Origin: Streptomyces thinghirensis
Lineage (GTDB): Bacteria > Actinomycetota > Actinomycetia > Streptomycetales > Streptomycetaceae
Assembly (NCBI GenBank): GCA_021502835.1
Contig: JAKFGP010000058.1
Location: 124,001-188,000, forward strand
Length of the DNA: 64,000 bases
Reading direction: 5' to 3'
In this document: piece after piece, positions 44,009-60,449 of the stretch
How positions within the stretch are numbered: position 1 is the first letter of the stretch
How the letters are laid out: the number at the start of each line of letters is the position of its first letter
The notes under the pieces: model-generated
The model's input: only the letters and a program-made list of their open reading frames with translations
What the model was told of the DNA's origin: nothing
The model's database searches: none
Position numbers and translations under genes: made by a program

Positions 44009-44023
44009 ATACCTGTTAGGTAT
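44009..44023. promoter_or_regulatory. Palindromic operator candidate of PadR
   Basis: ATACCTGTTAGGTAT is a perfect inverted repeat with 6-bp arms and a 3-nt spacer. It lies in the 110-bp region between the divergent binding-protein gene and padR, about 50 nt upstream of the padR start I prefer. Position and symmetry suit an autoregulatory PadR site. Confidence 0.55.
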
Positions 44024-44074
44024 GCGCGATACTAGGGCCTGGAGCACATGTGACCAGAAGGGAAGGACGGCTGA

Positions 44075-44593
44075 GTGCGCCTGCACCTTCTGGCCCCTTC
44101 TGGCCCGCGGACCGGCCCACGGCTACGAGCTGAAGCAGGACCTTGAGCAACTGCTGGGCCCCGCGTACCCTCAGCCGAACGTCGGCCAGATCTACGTCAC
44201 CCTCGGCCGCCTCGAGAAGACGGGGCTGATCGAGGGCGAGGACATCGAGCAGTCGAGCCGGCCCAACAAGAAGGTCTACCACCTCACCGACGCCGGGCCG
44301 CGACGAGCTGCGGGCCTGGTACGAGGAGACGGCGGACGAGCGCCGGGTGCGGGACGAGTTCTTCATGAAGCTTCGCCCTGGCTCCGCAGACCGGGCTCGC
44401 CGACGAGATCTCCCTCATCAACAAACAGCGGCGGCAGTACCTGAACACCATGCGGCAGCTCTCCAAGTTGGCCGCCGCCGAAGACCGCGACAACCGCGTC
44501 GCCCACCTCCTCATCGAGGGCGCGATGCTGCACCTGCAGGCCGACCTCGACTGGCTGGAACGGTGTCAGGAAGAGCTGGAGGAGCTGGAGTGA
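44075..44593 (+). CDS. PadR-family transcriptional regulator
   Basis: Reconstructed about 172 residues. I chose GTG 44075, behind GGAAGGAC, giving VRLHLLALLARGPAHGYELKQDLEQLLGPAYPQPNVGQIYVTLGRLEKTGLIEGEDIEQSSRPNKKVYHLTDAGRDELRAWYEET, a PadR winged helix. A helical dimerisation tail follows: DEISLINKQRRQYLNTMRQLSKLAAAEDRDNRVAHLLIEGAMLHLQADLDWLERCQEELEELE. An upstream ATG at 44022 would overlap the palindrome. Its stop overlaps the ABC ATPase start (GTGA), so it probably controls this exporter operon, as PadR proteins often do. Indels at about 44095, 44300 and 44390. Confidence 0.9.
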
Positions 44594-45413
44594 GTGCTGG
44601 CGTGGGTGCCGATCCCGCTCCCGTGCTGCGGGCCGAGGGCCTGGTCAAGACGCACCACGGCGAGGGTGCTCCGACGCACGCCGTGCGCGGGGTCGACCTG
44701 TGTGTGCGGCGGGGGCGAGTTCGTGGCGATCACCGGGGCCGTCCGGCGCCGGCAAGTCGACGCTGCTGCACCTGCTCGGCGGCCTCCGGCGGCCGGACGC
44801 CGGCGCAGCCTCTGGCTGGACGGCGCGTGCACGGACGCGACAGCGAGGCGCGCTGGGCGGTCGAGCGCAGGAAGCGCATCGGGATCGTCTTCCAGTTCTT
44901 CAACCTGGTCTCCGACCTGTCCGTCGCGGACAACGTCGAGCTGCCCGCCCTGCTCGCCGGGCTGCCGCCGAAGCGGGCGCGCGCCGAGCGGGCGGAGCTG
45001 CTGGCCGAGCTGGGCCTCGTGGGCAAGGAGCGCAGCATGCCCGGTGAGCTGTCCGGCGGCGAGCAGCAGCGGGTGGCGCCCGCCCGGGCCCTGGTCAACC
45101 ACCCGCCGCTGCTGCTGGCCGACGAACCCGCGGGCAACCTGGACAGCAAGGGCACCCGCGAGGTGATGCGGCTGCTGTCCCGCTTCCACCAGCGCGGCCA
45201 GACCATCCTGCTGGTCACCCATGACGCCCGGCTCGCCAGCGCCGCGACCGGGTGATCAGCCTTCGACGGGCGCATAGCCGACGACGCCGAACTGGACGCC
45301 GGTATCGCCACCGCGCCGCCGGTCCGGGGCGTCCGCCGTGCTGGAACTCAAGGACCGACATGCGGGCGTACGACCACCGCGAGCACCGCGCGCACCGCTC
45401 ACCGGAGGGCTGA
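44590..45413 (+). CDS. ABC exporter ATPase (LolD/MacB type)
   Basis: About 272 residues. [61 protein letters not shown] has Walker A. ERRKRIGIVFQFFNLVSDLSVADNVELPALLAGLPPKRARAERAELLAELGLVGKERSMPGELSGGEQQRVAPARALVNHPPLLLADEPAGNLDSKGTREVMRLLSRFHQRGQTILLVTHDARLASAADRVISL has Q-loop, signature LSGGEQQR, Walker B and switch H. The normally isoleucine-containing VAIARAL reads VAPARAL here. The frame after indels ends RAYDHREHRAHRSPEG. It powers the FtsX-like permease encoded 6 nt downstream. Indels near 44705, 44740, 44825, 45250 and 45345. Confidence 0.92.
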
Positions 45414-45418
45414 GGCCC

Positions 45419-49689
<4,271 letters not shown>

Positions 49690-49787
49690 GTCGGACTTCA
49701 GCCTTCTTCCTTCGGTGTCCCAGCTGTCCCGGCTGGTCCAACCTAATTGATCAGCCCGCGAGAAGACCGGCTGAAGAAGACCGAAGA

Positions 49788-49841
49788 GACCTGGAAGGCC
49801 GAAGGGACCTGGAAGGCCGAAGGGACCTGGAAGGCCGAAGG
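49788..49841. repeat. 18-bp tandem repeat, three perfect copies plus one decayed
   Basis: The unit GACCTGGAAGGCCGAAGG repeats three times without change (49788-49805, 49806-49823, 49824-49841) and a fourth, degenerate copy follows (49842-49859). It lies between the 3' end of the RbpA-like gene and the pgi start. On the plus strand it would read (TWKAEG)n, on the minus strand (PSAFQV)n, but no known protein is coded there. It might form the leader of pgi or a spacer. Confidence 0.85.
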
Positions 49842-49860
49842 AGCCTCGAAGGCGGCCGGT

Positions 49861-50196
49861 CTAGATCTCGCCCGCAGTTTGGCGAGCGCCTCGGCGAGAA
49901 TCGCCTCGCCGGTCCGCGTCGCTGCGACGCTCGCGCACATAGGCGAGATGCGTCTTGTAGGGCTCGGTGCGCGGCGGGTCCGGCGGATTGTCCCGGTCCT
50001 GTCCGGCGGGAAACCGCATCGCGGGCAGTCCCAGGTCTCGGGGACCTGTGCGTCGCTCGCGAGCTCGGCTGCGTCTCCTGTCCGTTGGAGCACCAGAAAA
50101 GGAGATGCGCAGGCGCGGCGCGGACTCGCCACGCTCGGCCTCGCCCATCGGCCCCGCCCCGACCCGGCTTCCCCGGATCGCGTTGCCACTTGCCAC
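49861..50196 (-). CDS. RbpA-family RNA-polymerase-binding protein
   Basis: 111 residues. The reconstructed sequence is MASGNAIRGSRVGAGPMGEAERGESAPRLRISFWCSNGQETQPSF, SDAQVPETWDCPRCGFPAGQDRDNPPDPPRTEPYKTHLAYVRERRSDADGEAILAEALAKLRGEI. RbpA proteins bind sigma factor and RNA polymerase in actinobacteria. The zinc-ribbon-like C-(x)n-H/Q and CPRC, the W-(D/E)C motif and the PxxxPYKTHL linker are visible. The GTG at 50196 was chosen over longer options. The first three cysteine-region residues differ between frames. This is a paralog of the main RbpA, not necessarily the essential one. Indels near 50065, 50093 and 49905. Confidence 0.82.
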   Translation of the reverse strand: MASGNAIRGSRVGAGPMGEAERGESAPRLRISFSGAPTDRRRSRARERRTGPRDLGLPAMRFPAGQDRDNPPDPPRTEPYKTHLAYVRERRSDADRRGDSRRGARQTAGEI

Positions 50197-50402
50197 GGTC
50201 GTAACTCCCTGCGTGATGGTGCCGCAAAGCGAGTCGGCGTTCGCTTCGCTGCGAGCGCCTCAGTCTACGTGGGCCCAACGCGCGTCCAGTGATTGGAGTT
50301 ACAAGCCCAAGCGCCCAGACGCAAGCCCCATGATAGGCAGCACCGTGCGGCGCGTACCGAACATGGGGCTTTACGTGCTCAAGAGCGGGGTGTGTCAGTT
50401 GT

Positions 50403-50639
50403 TCAGTTGTTCGCCTTCATCAGCAGGCCGAGCACCATGATGCACGCGAACCACAGCAGACCGACCACCACGGTGATCCGGTCGAGGTTGCGCTCGGCGA
50501 CCGAGGAGCCGCCGACGGACGACTGCATGCCGCCACCGAACATGTCGGAGAGGCCGCCGCCCTTCCCTTGTGCATCAGCACCAGCAGCATCAGCAGCAGG
50601 CTGAAGACGATCCAGGGCGATCGAGAACCCCAAAACCAC
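50403..50639 (-). CDS. secG: Preprotein translocase subunit SecG
   Basis: 78 residues: VVLGFSIALIVFSLLLMLLVLMHKGKGGGLSDMFGGGMQSSVGGSSVAERNLDRITVVVGLLWFACIMVLGLLMKANN. Two membrane helices surround a glycine-rich loop, the SecG pattern; it stabilises the SecYE channel. The GTG at 50639 is the probable start. One indel lies near 50618. It follows tpiA on the same strand with 138 nt between them, the usual tpiA-secG order in Streptomyces. Confidence 0.93.
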   Translation of the reverse strand: MVLGFSIALDRLQPAADAAGADAQGKGGGLSDMFGGGMQSSVGGSSVAERNLDRITVVVGLLWFACIMVLGLLMKANN

Positions 50640-50777
50640 GGCTGGACCAACTTCCTCGGATTCGGATGAACGACGGGGGCACGGTGACAGCAGGCCACCA
50701 TGCCCCCGCAAGGGTACGACGTATCGCCGCCGACGCATACTCACCGGTCGACCCGCTGATCGACCTGGTGGGCAGAG

Positions 50778-51533
50778 CTACTGGTCGCGGAAGCGGACGA
50801 TCTTGACGAACTCGTCCGAGTCCAGCGAGGCACCGCCGACCAGCGCGCCGTCGATGTCGGCCTGCGACATGATCTCCGCGACGTTGCCGGACTTGACCGA
50901 GCCGCCGTACTGGATTCGGACCTTGTCGGCCAGCTCCTGCGAGTACAGCTCGGCGAGCTTGCCGCGGATGGCTGCGCAGACCTCCTGGGCGTCCTCGGCG
51001 CCGCAGACCTTGCCGGTGCCGATGGCCCACACGGGCTCGTAGGCGATCACGACGGTTTCGGCCTGCTCGGCCGGGAGGTCCTTCAGGCCGCCCTCGACCT
51101 GGGCGAGGGTGTGGGCGACGTGGTTGCCCGCCTCACGGACGTCCAGCTCCTCGCCGACGCACAGGATCGGGGTCAGGCCGTGCTTGTAGGCGGCCTTGAC
51201 CTTGGCGTTGACCAGCTCGTCGGTCTCGGCGTGGTACTGCCGGCGCTCGGAGTGGCCGATCGCGACGTAGGTGCAGCGCAGCTTGGCCAGCATCGGGCCG
51301 GGAATCTCGCCGGTGTAGGCGCCGCCGTCGTGGGCGGAGACGTCCTGGGCGCCGTACTTGATCTTGAGCTTGTCGTGCTCGACCAGGGTCTGCACCGAGC
51401 GCAGGTCGGTGAAGGGGACGAGGACGGCGACCTCGACGGCGTCGTAGTCGCGGTCCGCGAGTGCGAAGGCGAGCTTCTGGACGTGGGCGATGGCCTCGAG
51501 GTGGTTGAGGTTCATCTTCCAGTTGCCCGCCAT
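50778..51533 (-). CDS. tpiA: Triosephosphate isomerase
   Basis: An intact frame of 251 residues: [130 protein letters not shown], then [17 protein letters not shown]. The catalytic Lys is in NWKMN, His in GHSERR and Glu in [11 protein letters not shown]. Family members begin about seven residues earlier ([14 protein letters not shown]); that stretch is readable upstream but has no start codon, so I use ATG 51533. It follows pgk closely and is probably cotranscribed. Confidence 0.97.
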   Translation of the reverse strand: MAGNWKMNLNHLEAIAHVQKLAFALADRDYDAVEVAVLVPFTDLRSVQTLVEHDKLKIKYGAQDVSAHDGGAYTGEIPGPMLAKLRCTYVAIGHSERRQYHAETDELVNAKVKAAYKHGLTPILCVGEELDVREAGNHVAHTLAQVEGGLKDLPAEQAETVVIAYEPVWAIGTGKVCGAEDAQEVCAAIRGKLAELYSQELADKVRIQYGGSVKSGNVAEIMSQADIDGALVGGASLDSDEFVKIVRFRDQ

Positions 51534-51560
51534 CAGCGGCGTGCGGGTGGTCGGTTGAGG

Positions 51561-52780
51561 TCCAGTCCTCCAGTGCGGCGAGGCCGGGGAGCGTCTTGCC
51601 CTCGAGGTATTCGAGGGACGCCGCCGCCGGTCGAGATGTGGCCGAATGCGTTCTCGTCGAAGCCGAGCGTACGGACGGCCGCGGCGGGTAGCCGCCGCCG
51701 ACCACGGTGAAGCCCGGGGAGTCGAGGAGGGCCTGGGCGACCGCCTTGGTGCCCTCGGCGTAGTCGGGGTGCTCGAAGACGCCCATGGGGCCGTTCCAGA
51801 AGACGGTGGCCGCGTCGGCGAGCTTCGATGCGTACAGCTTGCGGGTCTCGGGACCGATGTCCAGACCCTCCTGGTCGGCCGGGATGGCGTCCGCGGCGAC
51901 GGTGGCGGGGTTGGCCGGGGCCTTGGTCTTCAGGTCCGGGAACTCGGAAGCGACCAGGACGTCGACGGGGAGGACCAGCTCGACGCCGTTCTTCTCCGCG
52001 CGCTCCATGTACTCCTTGACCGTCGGGATCTGGTCCTCCTGGAGGAGGGAGATGCCGACCTCGTGGCCCTGGGCCTTGAGGAAGGTGTACGCCATGCCGC
52101 CGCCGATGAGGAGCCGGTCGGCCTTGCCGAGGAGCTGGTCGATGACGGCGAGGCTTGTCGGGAGACCTTGGCGCCGCCGAGGGCGACCACGTAGGAGCCG
52201 CTGAACGTCGTCGGTGAGCTTCTTCAGGACGCCGACCTCGGTGGCGATGAGGTACCCGGCGTAGTGCGGGAGCTTCTTCGGCAGGTCGTAGACCGAGGGC
52301 GTGCTTGCGGTGCACGGCGCCGAAGCCGTCGCCGACGTAGACGTCCGCGAGGCCGGCCAGCCTGTCGGCGAAGGCGGCGCGCTCGGTGTCGTCCTTGCTG
52401 GTCTCGCCGGCGTTGAAGCGCAGGTTCTCGATGACCGCGACCTGACCGTCGGACAGACCGGAGACGGTGGCCTCGGCGGCGGTGCCGACCGTGTCCTCGG
52501 CGAAGGCGACACCGGTGCCTTCGCCGAGCAGCTCACCGAGGCGGGCGGCGGCGGGGGCGAGGGAGAAGGCCGGGTCTGGGGCGCCCTTGGGGCGGCCCAG
52601 GTGCAGGCGACGATCACGCGCGCGCCCGCGTCGGCCAGGGCCTTGACGGTGGGCACCACGGCGCGGATGCGGCCGTCGTCGGTGATGGTGGTGCCGTCCA
52701 GCGCACCGTTGAGGGTCGGCGCGGACGAAGACGCGCTTGCCAGTGACGCCTTCGGAGAGCAGTTCGTCGATCGTCTTCAT
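51561..52780 (-). CDS. pgk: Phosphoglycerate kinase
   Basis: About 403 residues. [51 protein letters not shown] with [201 protein letters not shown] and [37 protein letters not shown] and GGGDS are family signatures. The stop is blurred by an extra base near 51561. Indels near 51630, 51690, 52160, 52205, 52303, 52575 and 52720. Confidence 0.95.
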
Positions 52781-52846
52781 GCAGTGGGCTCCTGGGTTCT
52801 CGGATCGCTCGTGATCCTACTGAGGGCTGGTCGCTGCGGACGCGAC

Positions 52847-52888
52847 GCAGGGCTCGGGCAGCGCGGCCTTGCGCTGCCCGAGCCCTGC
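52847..52888 (-). terminator. Terminator between gap and pgk
   Basis: GCAGGGCTCGGGCAGCGC pairs perfectly with GCGCTGCCCGAGCCCTGC: 18 bp with a 6-nt loop. It lies 35 nt past the gap stop and 67 nt before the pgk start, both on the minus strand, so gap can be terminated separately and pgk may have its own promoter. Confidence 0.9.
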
Positions 52889-52890
52889 TA

Positions 52891-54126
<1,236 letters not shown>

Positions 54127-54158
54127 CTACACCGTGTCAGTCCCCAGCGGCCCGGGAT

Positions 54159-57156
54159 TCACTCATCCAGGGCACGCAGCGCCTGCCGGACCAGAGCCGT
54201 CGGGCGGCCGGCTCATTGGGAGTGCTCCGGGCCGAAGCCCAGCAGGACCGTGTCGTCCGTGGTGACCGCGCCGTACGTCTGGAACAGGGTCCCGGTGCGG
54301 GCCAGTCCTTGAGGACGGCGGGGCTGCCGCAGGCGGCCGGGGGACCTCCAGGCGCCGAGCGCGGTCTCGAAAGCCCTCGGTCTCGGTCGCCGTACCGCCG
54401 ACGACCAGCGAGGCCTCGTCGGCGAGGACGCCGCGCCCGCCGCTGCCGGGGTCGGTGACGTAGGCGATCGACACCTCGACGGACTTCCCGGCGTAGGCGC
54501 TCCAGGTCGAACTCGACCTGCCGCCAGCCCCCGGAGGAGCCGGTGAGGCTTGTTCCACTGCCCGGTGGTGCCGGTCGCGGTGCAGCCGTCGTCGGACAGG
54601 GTCAGGTGGTGCTCCAGCCAGGGGTGCTCACCCATGTAGAACCCGGCCGCGCACTCCGCCGGTACGGCCGTGCCGGTGGCCGCCCGTCTCGGGGGCGTGG
54701 TCCAGTCGTCGGCGCCGGTGGTGTGCGCCTCGACCAGGGCGTGGTCGTAGCCGCTCTCCGTGTCCCACAGCAGCTGGGTGCGGAGCGTGGGCCGGTCGGA
54801 GGCGGTGACACCGGTGAGGTCGACGGTGCGGGCGAGCCGCTTGTAGGCGTCGTCGGTGTGGACGGCGGCGGCCATCCACTCGCCCGCGTAGGGCCCGTAC
54901 GGGTTGACGGTGCCGGCGAACTCCCCGGCGCCCGCGCTCGCGAACTGCGGGTAGGTGTCGGTGGGCAGCTGGTCCGAGGTGACGCTGTGGGTTCCGGCGG
55001 TGTCCAGCGAGGTTGCCGGGGGCGTCGCCGAGTGTGCCGGTGGTTCCGCCGAGCTTGCCGGGCCGGTGAATCCGGTGGCCCCGGGGTCGAGGTGCGGGTG
55101 TAGGCGCCCAGGTAGTACTGGCTGAAGTCGTTGGACATGGTGCCGTCGCCGAGGTCGACGCTGCCGCCGGCCCGCTGCACGCCGCCTCGATCAGCCTGCC
55201 GCCCTCGTTGGCGAGGAAGGCGCGCAGCTGGAGCCGGGTGGCGTTGCCGGTTTACCGCGGCGCGCCGGTGTGGTGGACGACGGTGTGGAAGTGGCCGAGG
55301 ACGCCGGCGCGTCGGCGCGCGCCCACAGGTGGCGACGTCTGAGACGGCCCCGCCCGCTGAAGCCGGTCGGCGCTTCAGGGCGTCGACGTACTTCTGGGTC
55401 TGCTTCGCCTTCGCCGCCCTCCTCGGCGACGACGAGGACGATCCGCGCGGGGCCGCTCGGCGATCGTGTACGTGAAGTGCTCGCTCTCGGTCCGCTTGCG
55501 CGCTTCGTCTCGCCGGCGAATTAGACCTCGACCCGGTCGCCGCGGTCGCCGTCCCTTGACTTGGCCCGGTACTCTCAGTAGAGGTTGTCCTCGCCGCCGT
55601 ACATCTCGCCGCCCCGCCAGGGCGACGCAGCTTCATGTCGTGGACGCGTCCGCCGTTGACGCGGTACTTCAACTCCTTTTGTCGCGCACCGACTTGCGTA
55701 CGACGACGGGGACCTCCTGGTCGGCGCCGCGCGAGTAGGACGTGGTGAAGGGGAGCCGGGGTGAAGTCGGCGGCCTCCAGGCCGGCCGCGGAGGACGACC
55801 GGTCGGTGAACGGCGATCCTCGGCGAGGAAGGCGCGAAGGGGATGTTCTTCGCGAACTCCTGCTGATCAGTTTCTCGTCGTCGAGGAAGTTGAAGCCCGA
55901 CTGGCAGTCGCCCGCGTTCCACTCGTCGTCCGGGGTCCTGCTCCGGAGATGTTACTGGCAGGTCGACATCTCGCGGTGAACATCGCCAGCCGCGCCGGGC
56001 TAGACGTTCGGCCGCGTGGCCGTCCACCTCGCCGTTGGTGGTGTACAGCTCCGAGGAGACCTGCGGGTGGTAGCCGGGGATCGCGAGGTTGTCCGGCGTG
56101 CCGGCGAGCGCCTCGTAGAGGACGTCGTCCGGGGTGTTCGTGGCCACCTGCCAGCCGACGCCGTAGAGGAGGGAGCTCGGCGCGGGTGGTAGTTGATGCC
56201 GTACGATGAAGCCGATCCGCTTCTGGAAGGCGTCCAGGGCCTTGGTCTCCGGGCTCAGAGTTCGGGCCGCGCCCAGTAGGTCTGGCTGGTGGGGTTGGGG
56301 GACGAGCCCTCGTCGTCGTAGCCCCAGCTTGTAGAGCGAAGTTGCGGTTGAGGCTCGACGCCGTCGCCGGTGCCGATAACGCCGTCACCGGTGTTGTCGC
56401 GCAGGTTCTTGCGCCCAGGCGGTTGTCGCGGTGTCCTCGAGCGATGTAGTCGTAGCCGTCGGGGTTGGCCGAGCAGGAGGAACCACAGTTCGGTTGAGTC
56501 GACCAGCTTCGCTTGTTCGCCGGTCCTCGTCGTATTTGTCCAGGTAGTGGTGCATCAGCCGCCGGGTCATCTCCGGGGTGATCCACTCGCGCGCGTGCTG
56601 GTCGGACATAGCAGAGGACGGAGGGCTTGGAGCCGTCCTTCGACTTCTTCGCGTTCTTGGTGAGCTTGAGCGCGGGGGATGTCCTGGCCGTTCACCGTCT
56701 TGCCGATGGAGACGACCTTGGTGAGGCGAGGGGTTCTCCTGCGCGGTCCGCAGGATCTCCTCACGAGGCCGCCGCTGCTGGCTCACGGGCGGAAGGAGCC
56801 CTCGGCGGCGTCATCGGGCACTTGCGTCGGCACGGGTGGAGAGTATTAGCGCACCCGAGGTCGGCGCCCTGTTTCTCCCAGCTTCCCGGCCTGCTGGTCG
56901 GTGAGGTGGACGCTCGACGTGGCCGTTCCCTTGTCGGGGACCTGCTCACCGAGTTCGTGTGGCCGTCCTGGCCGGCGGCCAGCGGCGAGGGAGCCTGCTC
57001 CTGGGTCACATCGGCGCGGAAGACCTTCACCTCGTCGGTGCGTCCGCGGGTCGCGGGGCCGGCGAGGTTGGCATGCCTGGGCGATGAGGCGCGAAGCTCG
57101 CTCCACCGATCCAGGAGCGCGCCGACGGCGAGGATCGATCTCGCTCTTCGTCTCAC
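54159..57156 (-). CDS. Secreted M14 zinc carboxypeptidase
   Basis: About 985 residues. The GTG at 57156 gives VRRRARSILAVGALL, a Sec signal peptide. A propeptide-like part follows (DEVKVFRADVTQEQ, LTDQQAGKLGETGADL). The M14 catalytic domain reads EEILRTAQENPSLTKVVSIGKTVNGQDIPALKLTKNAKK, SVLYMSDQHAREWITPEMTRRLMHHYLDKYDEDRR (zinc HxxE), SANPDGYDY, VDLNRNFAL, FIYGINYHSAAELLLYGVGWQVATNTPDDVLYEALAGTPDNLAIPGYHPQVSSELYTTNGEVDGHA. A long C-terminal part contains SQYYLGAYTRTS and a jelly-roll-like segment (GWRQVEFDLE, VEVSIAYVTDPGSGGRGVLADEASLV). The likely end is ALVRQALRALDE at 54159. It digests peptides outside the cell. More than twenty indels. Confidence 0.88.
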
Positions 57157-57350
57157 GAACCCCCTAGATGGGGCCTGTCCGACAGGCCTGCGTTCGCCAC
57201 AGCAAAGCGAACAGATGCCGGAGCTCATGACAGCTCATGATCGAGGTCAAGAGCGCGGCAAGGATACGCGGAGGCTCGGTGCCGGTGCGCCAAGTGGTTG
57301 CCCGCACCGGCTCTTGACGGCCCGTGTGCGGTGGGCCGACGCGTGTTCGG

Positions 57351-58347
57351 TCACAGCCGACGAGGTTGTCGGCCAGCTCCTCCTCGCCGAGGGTTGGCGT
57401 CCGTGCCCGGAATCCCGGGGTCCGAGGCCCGCTTGTCGGCCATGGCCAGCGGGCGGCGGATGCGGCCGGCGACGGCGTCCTTGGTCAGCGGCGGGTCGGC
57501 GAGGGCGCCCAGCTCCTCCAGCGAGGCCTGCTCGTGCTCCATGCGGAGCCGGCCGCGGCGGCGAGGTTAACTCAGAGCGTCGTCGGCGAGGATCTCCAGA
57601 GGCGCGCTGGACCCGGGCGCCGGCGGCGGCGGCCGCAGGCGAGGCCGGCGCAGATTGGCCGTCGTCGAAGTTGCGAGGCGGTTGGCGGTGGCGCGGACCT
57701 CGCGCCGCAGCCGCCGCTCCTCCCCAGGCCAGCACCGCGTCGTGGAGCACCCTAGCCGGGTGAGCAGGGCCCCGATCGCGTCACCGTCGCGGACCCACGA
57801 CCCGGTCCACGCCGCGCACCTCGCGGGCCTTGGCGAGGATCGACAGCCGGCGGGCGGCGCCGACCAGCACGAGCGCGGCCTCGGGGCCCGGGCGGGTCAC
57901 CTCCAGGGAGGAGGAGCGGCCGGGCTCGGTGAGTGAGCCGTGCGCCAGGAAGGCTCCGCGCCAGGCTGCCTCGGCGTCGCGGGTGGCCCCCGAGACCACC
58001 TGCGGCGGCAGGCGCAGATCGAGGCGTCCCCGGCCGTCCACCAGGCCGGTCTGGCGGGCCAGCTGGTCACCGCCCGCGACCACCCGGACGACGAAACGCG
58101 AGCCGCGGCGCGGCCCCACCCGGCGCCATCACGATCAGCTCGGAACTGTGTCCGAAGATCTCCAGGATGTCCTGCTTGAGCCGCCGGGCCGCCCTCGCGA
58201 TGTCCAGCTCTCGCCTCGATTGCAATGCGCCCGCTCACCGGAGTGGAGGCCGCCGGCGAACCGCAGAATGGCGGAGACCTCCGCCTTTCTGCAGCAGGTC
58301 CAGGTGACGGGGAGCCGGGAGATCTCGTCCTTCACCGCTGCCGTCAT
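57351..58347 (-). CDS. whiA: Sporulation regulator WhiA
   Basis: WhiA is needed for Streptomyces aerial hyphae to septate into spores and works with WhiB. About 329 residues. The homing-endonuclease-like N-domain reads [58 protein letters not shown], [65 protein letters not shown], and [39 protein letters not shown]. The C-terminal HTH reads [50 protein letters not shown]. The ATG overlaps the yvcK stop. A GTG at 58354 would give the usual MAMTAAVK if one base is extra. Indels near 57410, 57570, 57735, 58120, 58240 and 58300. Confidence 0.93.
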
Positions 58348-59447
58348 CGCCCACGGGCCGATCCTTCCATACATCCGAAAAAATACGGTCGTACGCGGCG
58401 GCCAGCAGCTCGGGTCGTGCCTCGGGGTCCGTCGGTCCGGGCGACCGGAGCCAGTTCGACAGCGGCGCCGAACCGTTTCGCGGCGTCGGTGAGCGAGTCA
58501 CGGTCGGGCACGGCGGCCTCGTCGGCCAGCACCACGTCCAGGGCGAGTTTAGGGGCGTGTCGTCCCAAAACCTCCAAATGACGCTGGTGAGAAGCCTCGG
58601 TTCGACGGGTTGCGGAGCGAGGTTCAAGGGAGAGCACCCGGCGGGCCTTCGTCTCAAACTGAGCGCGTCCAGCCAGATCGGGCACGAGCAGGTGCGGGAT
58701 GACCGAGGAGGCCAGGGGCGGGGCCGGCACCACCCAGTCCGCATCCAGGACGGCGTCGACCGCCTCCGGGACGGCGGGCGGATCGTTCGGCACCAGGTGC
58801 GCCCGACTGCACCTCGCCGGGCGTGGCAACAGGCCCGCCACGGTGGCCTGCCCGCGCACGGTGTCCACCTCGTCGGGCCGGTCCGGGTCGTGCCCTGACC
58901 AGGGCCTGGGCTCAGCAGCGGCACGGCGGACATGGGCAGCACCGTCCGTGCGCGCCGAGCGGCTTGCCGGCCCAGGTCAGCGCCTGGACGTGGTCGCCCA
59001 GCTGCTCCCACAGGGCGACGATCAGCAGATTGCCGACCGCATTGTTCGGTGCAGGTCGCCCTGGGACGTGGAAGCGGTGCTGGAGCGGCGCGAGGCCCAG
59101 GTCTGGCCCCAGTCGTCGTCGCCGCACAGCGCTGGCCAGCGCCTTGCGCAGGTCGCCGAGGCGGCTGAGGACGCCCAGCTCGTCACGGGGCGTCGCTGGA
59201 GCCGCCGTCGTCGGCCACGGTGACGGCTGCAGGTGAGGTCGCCGGTGATCGGCGGCAGTGCGGCGGCGAGGCGGACAGGCCCATGCCGCCGCCGAGGGCG
59301 ACGACCTTGGGCTGGGCGCCCCGGCGGCGCGGCTTGCCGCCGCGCGCCTGTTCGGGCCGGGCGGCGCGGGCGTCGGCGGGGCCTGCCGCCGCGCCCCTCG
59401 GGCACCTCACCCGGCGCAGCCTGCTCAGCCGCGGGTACGTCTGTCAT
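58344..59447 (-). CDS. yvcK: YvcK/CofD-like gluconeogenesis factor (UDP-GlcNAc-binding family)
   Basis: About 360 residues, with a long basic Ala/Pro-rich N-terminal tail before the Rossmann core ([24 protein letters not shown]). [39 protein letters not shown], [46 protein letters not shown] and [11 protein letters not shown] lead to [47 protein letters not shown]. The family is involved in carbon metabolism and cell-wall control in other bacteria; the GGGMG and NDPPAVP motifs are visible. The start overlaps the rapZ stop and the end overlaps whiA (ATGA). Many indels. Confidence 0.92.
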
Positions 59448-60449
59448 TCCCGTCCCATGTCCCGGTGGACGACCACCGTCTCCACGCCCTCGGCGACGAG
59501 CCTGGCGGCGAGCTCTCCGACATGGCCACGGACCGGTGCTTGCCGCCGGTGCAGCCGACGGCGACGGTCACGCAAGCGCTTGCCCTCCCGACGGTAGCCC
59601 GCGGCGATCATCTGGAGCAGCTCGGTGTAGCGGTCGAGGAACTCCTGGCCCCGGGCTGGTTGAGGACGTACGAGGACACCTCCTCGTTCAGGCCGGTGAA
59701 CGGCCGCAGCTCCGGCACCAGTGCGGGTTGGGCAGGAAGCGCATGTCCACGACCAGGTCGGCGTCGACCGGGAGGCCGTGCCGAAGCCGAAGGACATGAC
59801 GGTGGCCCGCAGCTGGGGCTCTTCGTCGCCGGCGAACTGGGCGTCCATCTTGGCGCGCAGCCGTGCACGTTGAGGCTGGAGGTGTCGATCACCAGGTCGG
59901 CGTCGCCGCGCGGCTCGGCGCAGCAGTTCCCGCTCGGCGGCGATGCCGTCGACGATGCGGCCGTCGCCTGGAGGGGGTGCGGGCGGCGCACCGACTCGAA
60001 GCGGCGCACCAGGTGCCTCGTCGGAGGACTCCAGGAAGACGATCCGGCGGGTGACGCCGCTGGAGTCGAGGTCCGCGAGGATTCGCGCAGATTGTGAAGA
60101 AGCGCCGGCCGCGGACGTCGACGACGACCGCGATCCGATGCCACGTTGCCCTGGGAGCGGGCGCCAAGCTCCACCATGGTGGGGATCAGCGCGGGCGGGA
60201 GGTTGTCGACGACGAACCAGCCCAAATCCTCCAGACACTTGGCCGCCGTCGAGCGGCCGGCCGAACATGCCGAGATGATCACCAGCTCGGGGATGGCCGC
60301 CTCGTGCGCCCCGGCTGTTTCCCTTGCCCGTACTCACCGTGCTCCGTCGTCCCGGCGCTGTTCGAAGCGGCCGTCTGCGGGCCCCGCCTCCTCGGTGTGC
60401 CGTGGGCCTGTTCTCGCCCCACTGTGGGCTGTGCCTCGTGCTCGGTCAT
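59444..60449 (-). CDS. rapZ: RapZ/YvcJ-family nucleotide-binding protein
   Basis: About 325 residues. ATG 60449 gives [47 protein letters not shown], a long Streptomyces N-terminal extension. [52 protein letters not shown] has Walker A (AGRSTAAK) and [151 protein letters not shown] and [12 protein letters not shown] follow. In other bacteria RapZ acts in glucosamine-6-phosphate sensing. Overlaps both neighbours by 4 nt. Many indels. Confidence 0.93.

Noticed and set aside
49747..50292. A plus-strand protein with (TWKAEG) repeats
   Set aside because: Most of it is antisense to the RbpA-like gene. Only the 18-bp repeat makes the start look regular.
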